The position numbers and the translations under genes were made by a program. The notes below the pieces were generated by a model, which saw only the letters and a program-made list of their open reading frames with translations, was not told the DNA's origin and ran no database searches. A stretch of DNA of 64,000 nt, from the NCBI RefSeq assembly GCF_023091745.1, contig NC_068910.1, positions 174,275,170-174,339,169 on the forward strand, read 5' to 3'. The number at the start of each line of letters is the position of its first letter. The stretch's first letter is position 1. Shown here piece by piece: positions 59,120 to 64,000 of this stretch. The DNA is from Budorcas taxicolor. Taxonomy: Eukaryota > Chordata > Mammalia > Artiodactyla > Bovidae.

Positions 59120-61850
59120 TGCTGAAGCTCCAATATTTTGGCTCCCTGATGTGAAGAGCTAACTCATTAGAAAAGACCCTGATGCTGGGAAAGATTGCAG
59201 GCAGAAGGAGAAAGGGTGGCAGAGGATGAGATGATTGGATGGCATCACTGACTCAATGGACATGAGTGTGAGCAAAGTCCAGGAGTTGGTGATAAACGGG
59301 GAAGCCTGCTGTGCTTCAGTCCATGGGATTACAAAAATCAGACACGACTGAGCATCTGAACTGAACTGAAATTTTATTTCAGGATACAAGTATCCCTCAC
59401 TTTTCAAACGTTGACTTTACACTTCTTTACTTTGAGGAAAGACCTACGTTATTACAGTCATCTTGATTCTAGGATCCAGGCTACCAAAAGCCCTCAAGTC
59501 CCTCTTATAAAATGGGGTAGTTCTGTTGGCCCCTTATAGACTAGTTGCATATTGTTAATTTCAGTTAATTGCAGATCAAAATTCAAACTTCATTCTATAG
59601 TTGGTTGAATCTGAGGATGTGGAAAGGGGGTTATGGAGCTCCAATTTGATTTGTTTTCAACAACAAAAAGAAGCCCAAAGAGAATTTTTGCTTTTATTTT
59701 TAAAAAGTAATTGTTTCTTTGCCCCATACCCATTTCAGTTTATACAGGTCTTCATAGGAACACTCTTCTTTCAGGTAGCAGGGGAAACCTGAAAATGGAA
59801 AGCAGTGACACAGTGGGGGGAAGGACATGAAGCAGCAGTGTGTGGGGGAGGATGGAGGGAAGAGAGATTAGGAGATTATGTTCACAAGAGAATGACTCCA
59901 GGATATCTGCCCTCCTTGGAGTCACCCCAGAGTTTTGGTTTATCCTAAATTTCATGCACGGAACATCAAAGAAATGGATGACAGAGGAGAAGAGGGAATT
60001 TGAGTCAATGTGTGTCTGGAATGTATAGCAAAGCAATATGGCCTGCAGAGACACTTTTCCAACTGTGAGACCCTTTGCAACCTGTTATTCCAGAGTTTCC
60101 ATCTTGACATCTGTGAGTCTCATCAGAACCCAACTCTAGTGTAATTCACGATCCCTGAAAGCCCAGCCTGACAGTTCAAGAGTAGTGGCTCTTTACCAAG
60201 TCCACAGCCGAAACTGCAGAGAGCAGGATGCCAGGTTCTTCTCTCCAACTTTGCAGCGAAGCCTGCATTTCCAAGTCTGATCAAGCTTTTACCAGCTCCT
60301 CCCATGTGATAGGTTCAGTGCTGGGAGCTTTCACTGTTATATTGTTATATCCTCACAACAACAAAGTCTTTAAATATATATTAGGATTACAAATGCTTCA
60401 TACTAAAGGGTATTGGAGGAAACCTTGTGGATGGGCAACAAAGAAAAATTCTCTACACAATCCCTACCCATCTCTAGATTCGTGGTAGTTCTTGGAGGGG
60501 CAGTTGTATAAACACCCAGCTATTAGCTCATAGAGTTTTCTTTCATTTCTTCCTTTGTCTAACTCACTGTATGTCAAATTTTAGTGTGGACAAGGTTTAC
60601 AGTGTTCATAGTACTTCATTACTAAAGGAATTGTAAAGGAATATCAATAATGACCTGCCTGTTCCTCTCCAAAATGATACCCTACTAACCAACTAGAATG
60701 CCTTCTTTGTGCCTCTCTTCCACCAAAGGCTGTTTTTCTCCAGGACTCCAGTTTAATACCCATTACCCAGAAAGTCTTCCCTGCCTACCCATGCCCACAG
60801 TTACCTTCTCTCTTTTGACCTACGACAACTCACGTTGCCTCTCAATTCCTTCACACGTGCAGTCCTGCCCTGAAGTGCTTGGTGTCTTTCCGTGTGCACT
60901 TCCAGTCTCCCTCAAACTTGAGAAAGCTAATAATCAGAGCCTATGCCCTATGTAAGGAGAACAGAGTCTTTTTTTAAAAAATAATTCTTCTTCACAAGCA
61001 TTAGTTTAATGATTTCATAGTGTCCCATTGTATAAATGTATAGTAATTTACAGAACTAGTCACGTTTTGTCGTAAACTTAACCAATGTCTTTTTTTTCTT
61101 TTTTAAATTATCAAAGTATGATGGCATATTTACAGTAGACTTGGAAAATATAGAACAAAGTTACATATAGTTCCCTTATATATTACAATTATGTTTTCAA
61201 ATAGGTACATTAAGATTTTTGGAAAATAGAGTCTTAAAAGTGCTTATAAAAACTCCCACTTTTTTAGGCAAGCCATGTTTATACAAAGAAAAATTGATTT
61301 TTTTCAGAGTGACTGTTGGCTTGAAAAATGTACGTAAGGAGGTTCAGGACCATAATTAAAAACATGTGATGTTCTGGTCAGTGTTGCCCCCTGCTTAGGA
61401 AAAGCTGAATGCAATTTCACCCCACCAAGGGGACTAGAGTTTTCATAAAAAACATGTAGATGTTTTCAATCTCAGGAGGTCTATGGTGGTCACTTGTACA
61501 AAAAGAAAATTGGAACAACAATTTGTGGCAGTAGCTGTGGTTCTTGTTATTCCTCCATGCATAGGGAAGGAAGGACCTTGGTTTTTTGCCTCTCTTCTTA
61601 CTGAAGAAGTTAAATTTGACATGTGGGACCATTTATGTTCCATCTGCTGTTCATTTACTTCCACCATTTGTCCTTCCTTAAAGCCGCATTTATGATGATG
61701 TGAAGGTCTGTAAAGGTATTTCAGGAATTCGTTTATCAGCAAGAGTGGTAGGTGGGAGACAGCATTATCAGTTCTGGAGCCAATGAAGCAGGCCCAGGGA
61801 GCATGAGGCCCCAGGGGGCTGGCTCTGCCAGTATGGAGAAAGATGGAGGT

Positions 61851-61872
61851 GGGGGTGGGGTGGGGAGAGGGG
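61851..61872 (+). other. G-quadruplex-capable tract
   Basis: Runs of 5, 4, 4 and 4 G separated by T, T and AGA fit a strong four-run G-quadruplex pattern on the plus strand. Confidence 0.6.
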
Positions 61873-62253
61873 AGAGACCCAGGTGGAGACACTGCCAGGA
61901 GTGTGAGCAATGCAATTACACTTTCACCAGGGGGGCCAGGCCCCTTTCCTGTAACACAGAAGTGTTCAAAACACAAAACACACAGAAGAGAAGATTGCTT
62001 TTCATCAAGTTCCTTCAGCTTGGCTTCCTCTTTCAAACAAGACAGGGAATAGCAAAGATTTAGCCTGTATTGTGGAAGGAGTGGTAAGAGGGGCTGTACC
62101 CTGCACAGCCCTTGTGGGAAGGGTGACAGCTGAGAATAAAAGTTCTACTTGACCCTGATGACCCAACTATTTGCTGTTTTTGTTCCCCGCAAACTCCCCA
62201 TTCCTTTGTTCCTTTTTGGTATCTATCATGATTGAACTCTGCAGTCACTACCA

Positions 62254-62367
62254 TGCGTGCGTGCTAAGCCTCTTTGGTCGTGTCCAACTCTTTGTGACCC
62301 TATGGACAACAGCCCACCAGGCTCCTCTGTGCATGCGATTCTCCAGGCAGGAATTCTGGAGTGGGTA
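62254..62367 (-). mobile_element. Bov-A-type SINE fragment
   Basis: Antisense monomer from cgtgcgtgctaagcctc to gaattctggagtgggta. Confidence 0.85.
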
Positions 62368-62392
62368 GACAGCAAATATATCCATTTTTTCT

Positions 62393-62812
62393 TAAAGTTG
62401 CTCAGTCATGTCCGACTCTTTGCAACCCCATGGACTATACAGTCCATGGAATTCTCCTGGCCAGAATACTGGAATGGGTAGCCTTTGCCTTCTCCAGGGG
62501 ATCTTCCCAACCCAGGGATCAAACCCAGGTCTCCCGCATTACAGGCAGATTCTTTACCAGCTGAGCCACAGGGAAGCCCAAAAATACTGGAGTAGATAGC
62601 CTATCCCTTCTCCAGCGGATCTTCCCAACCGAGGAATTGAACCAGTGTCTCCTGCACAGCAAGTGGATTCTTTGGCAACCCACTCCAGTTTTCTTACCTG
62701 GAGAATCCCATGGACAGAAGAGCCTGGTAGGCTATAGTATTTGGAGTTGAGTCGGACATGACTGAGCGACTAACACTTTCTTTACCAACTGAGCTATCAG
62801 GGAAGCCCATTT
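62393..62812 (-). mobile_element. Bov-tA SINE (double-head form) with an inverted insertion
   Basis: Antisense Bov-tA body and head (62393-62579), second head unit (62580-62673), then a plus-strand Bov-A unit (62674-62777), then the remainder of the second head (62778-62812, accaactgagctatcagggaagccc). Confidence 0.82.
62674..62777 (+). mobile_element. Bov-A-type monomer inserted in opposite orientation
   Basis: Starts ggcaacccactccag, ends gactgagcgactaac. The 6 bp ttcttt is repeated at 62668-62673 and 62778-62783. Confidence 0.75.
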
Positions 62813-63054
62813 TGTTAAAGGGAACACCAACATTTACTTTTTAGTTACCTGTAAAGGGTTGCTCAGCAATTATATGTTAGCTCTGTCTGGTGTGTTCCCA
62901 CAGGATGTTACTCAGAGATATTAGCATACAATAATTCTTATTGATTACAATGTTATCACCAGTCCCCAAACGTGTGTTACTTCTTCCTGGGGTAGAGTCA
63001 GAGGCAACCTGTAGGAAACATCTACTGAGAGGCAGTGAGAGGGTGTGAAGTGGG

Positions 63055-63185
63055 TGAGCTCTGGAGGCAGATACTTGTGTTTAATGCTGGGCTTACTAGT
63101 TGATCTTCAGTAAACTACTCGACATCTTTGTTCCTGAGCTCCTCCATCTGTGAAATGGAGATGGCAGAGGGTCTGCTTAATAGTA
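63055..63185 (+). repeat. MIR SINE
   Basis: gagctctggaggcagatac, ttgatcttcagtaaactact and ctccatctgtgaaatggag follow MIR. Confidence 0.65.
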
Positions 63186-63871
63186 GAATGGGCAGACAGG
63201 ACAAGGGGATGTATCAAAAGGATGATTAACCATGGCCCTGCTCTTCCAGTATCAAATGATGGTGAATGGCAATGTCTTGCCTTTCCCCTCTGCAGCCCCA
63301 GTGGTTGCAGACACGCTCTCCTTAATCCTCACCACCAGCCCCCATTACCTGCTCATGTTCCCAGAAAATCGAGCTGGCCTAGAAGAGGAGGAGTGTGTTA
63401 TCTCTACAGTTCTCACACTTGATTCAGAGAGTTCTGATGACATTACTATTTTATATTTTTGGACTCTTTTATAATTTACTGAGTGCTTTCGTAACTTGTG
63501 CCACATTCAGCTGACAATTTGTTAGGATCTGGTAGCCTTCTACTAAGACTGCTGCTTTCCTGATCTGCCCATTCTAGGCTTGGGAGTCTTGACTACAGAT
63601 TTGGGGTCCATCTGAAGCAGTATCTATCAGGGGCAAAAAGTGAAAAAGTACATTTACCTTGGAATCAATAAAGACCCGGAAATCTTGAGGGGGATAAAGC
63701 TATGGAATGTGAGGGAGCTGCATACAGCTTACCACACTCCAACTCCAAATAATACACAGCTTATTGTTTTAAGTTTCATATCACTGCAGACATGGTGAAA
63801 CCCTCAGCAGCTTTGCTTAATAGAAAGTGCCTCTGCCCTGGTCTAATTCAGATTCTGTTCTTCCAGTGCCT

Positions 63872-64000
63872 GGGCCAGTGCTTCTCAACTTTGAATGTGC
63901 ACTGAAACACCTGGGGATTGGGTTAAGGGCACTCTGATTCAGCAGGTCTGGGATGGAGCCTGAGGTGCTGCCTCTCCAGCAGCCTCTAAGGAGATGCTGA
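63872..64000 (+). repeat. MER5-like hAT transposon fragment
   Basis: cagtgcttctcaactttgaatgtgc, cacctggggattgg and gattcagcaggtctgggatggagcc match the MER5 consensus; cut by the window end. Confidence 0.75.

Larger units (their letters stand above)
55385..59372 (+). mobile_element. Near full-length BovB (RTE-type) non-LTR retrotransposon, decayed
   Basis: A sense BovB element. The endonuclease part is visible at about 55630-56190 (frames with ISELKWIRMG and later TGDWNAKAG, the Asp/Asn-containing APE signature). The reverse-transcriptase part spans about 57030-58480, including the YADDTTL catalytic box coded near 58098-58120 in a broken frame. Multiple stops and frameshifts (for example at about 55874, 56192 and 57675) make it non-functional. 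An L1 piece (56473-56876) and a younger BovB tail (about 58607-59119) are inserted within it. The 3' end carries the family's repeated ctgaa tail. Confidence 0.93.
49537..64000 (+). other. VEPH1: VEPH1 intron, open to the right
   Basis: At least 14.4 kb of intron after the third visible exon. It contains BovB copies, the U6-L1 chimera and SINEs. I looked for the next VEPH1 exon (in human it continues with a Glu/Lys-rich segment) and did not recognise it, so it is either short and missed or beyond the window. 52.5-53.85, 59.4-61.4 and 62.82-63.05 kb hold nothing I can name. Confidence 0.8.

Noticed and set aside
61483..62063. Possible protein-coding retrocopy on plus
   Set aside because: I could not identify a parent protein, the frames are broken, and no poly(A) or target duplication was seen. 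Kept only as a low-interest observation.
63232..63474. Possible next VEPH1 exon on plus near the right end
   Set aside because: The translated text does not match the VEPH1 segment expected after the exon at 49316-49536, and no matching acceptor/donor pair in the right phase was found.

Overview
This is a vertebrate genomic window from a ruminant, most likely a bovid (cattle, sheep, goat or a close relative). The evidence is spliced genes with GT-AG introns, a near full-length BovB retrotransposon, and many ruminant SINEs (Bov-tA, Bov-A2, CHR-type). I cannot name the species from sequence alone.

Two protein-coding genes are present. PTX3 (long pentraxin 3, a secreted innate-immune recognition protein) lies on the minus strand at the left edge: its promoter (about 2.75-3.0 kb), exon 1 (2583-2712) and exon 2 (1771-2175) are here, and the exon carrying the pentraxin domain must lie left of position 1. 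VEPH1 (the vertebrate Melted homologue with a C-terminal PH domain) runs on the plus strand. Three consecutive internal coding exons are visible at 10433-10599, 22716-22925 and 49316-49536, with matching phases and good splice sites. PTX3 therefore sits antisense inside the VEPH1 intron that precedes the first visible VEPH1 exon. The other VEPH1 exons lie outside the window or were not recognised.

Everything else is intron, heavily loaded with transposable elements. 3.7-9 kb: an old L1 remnant split by SINEs, a long AC microsatellite, an AT-rich minisatellite, an LTR-like repeat and a BovB tail. 10.6-11.2 kb: a probable solo LTR just downstream of a VEPH1 exon. 11.6-20.9 kb: Bov-tA and Bov-A2 copies, BovB tails, CHR-2 and a second LTR-like repeat. 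28.5-29.0 kb: an L1 insertion with an inverted 5' end and an apparent 3' transduction. 38.4 kb: a CHR SINE. 42-44 kb: a cluster of fossil DNA transposons. 45-47.7 kb: nested SINEs and an L1 tail. 48.5-49.3 kb: an antisense L1 that runs up to the splice acceptor of the third VEPH1 exon. 53.9-54.5 kb: a U6 snRNA/L1 chimeric retrocopy. 55.4-59.4 kb: a decayed BovB that received an L1 insertion and a second BovB tail.

I see no operon, CRISPR array or clearly undescribed system. The most informative signals are insertion structures that record retrotransposition mechanism (twin priming with transduction, U6-L1 template switching, nested insertions), the regulatory motif cluster at the PTX3 promoter, and the repeats lying close to VEPH1 exon borders. 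Most open reading frames in the window fall inside repeats or introns and are not genes. Repeat family names come from remembered consensus sequences and were not checked by alignment.
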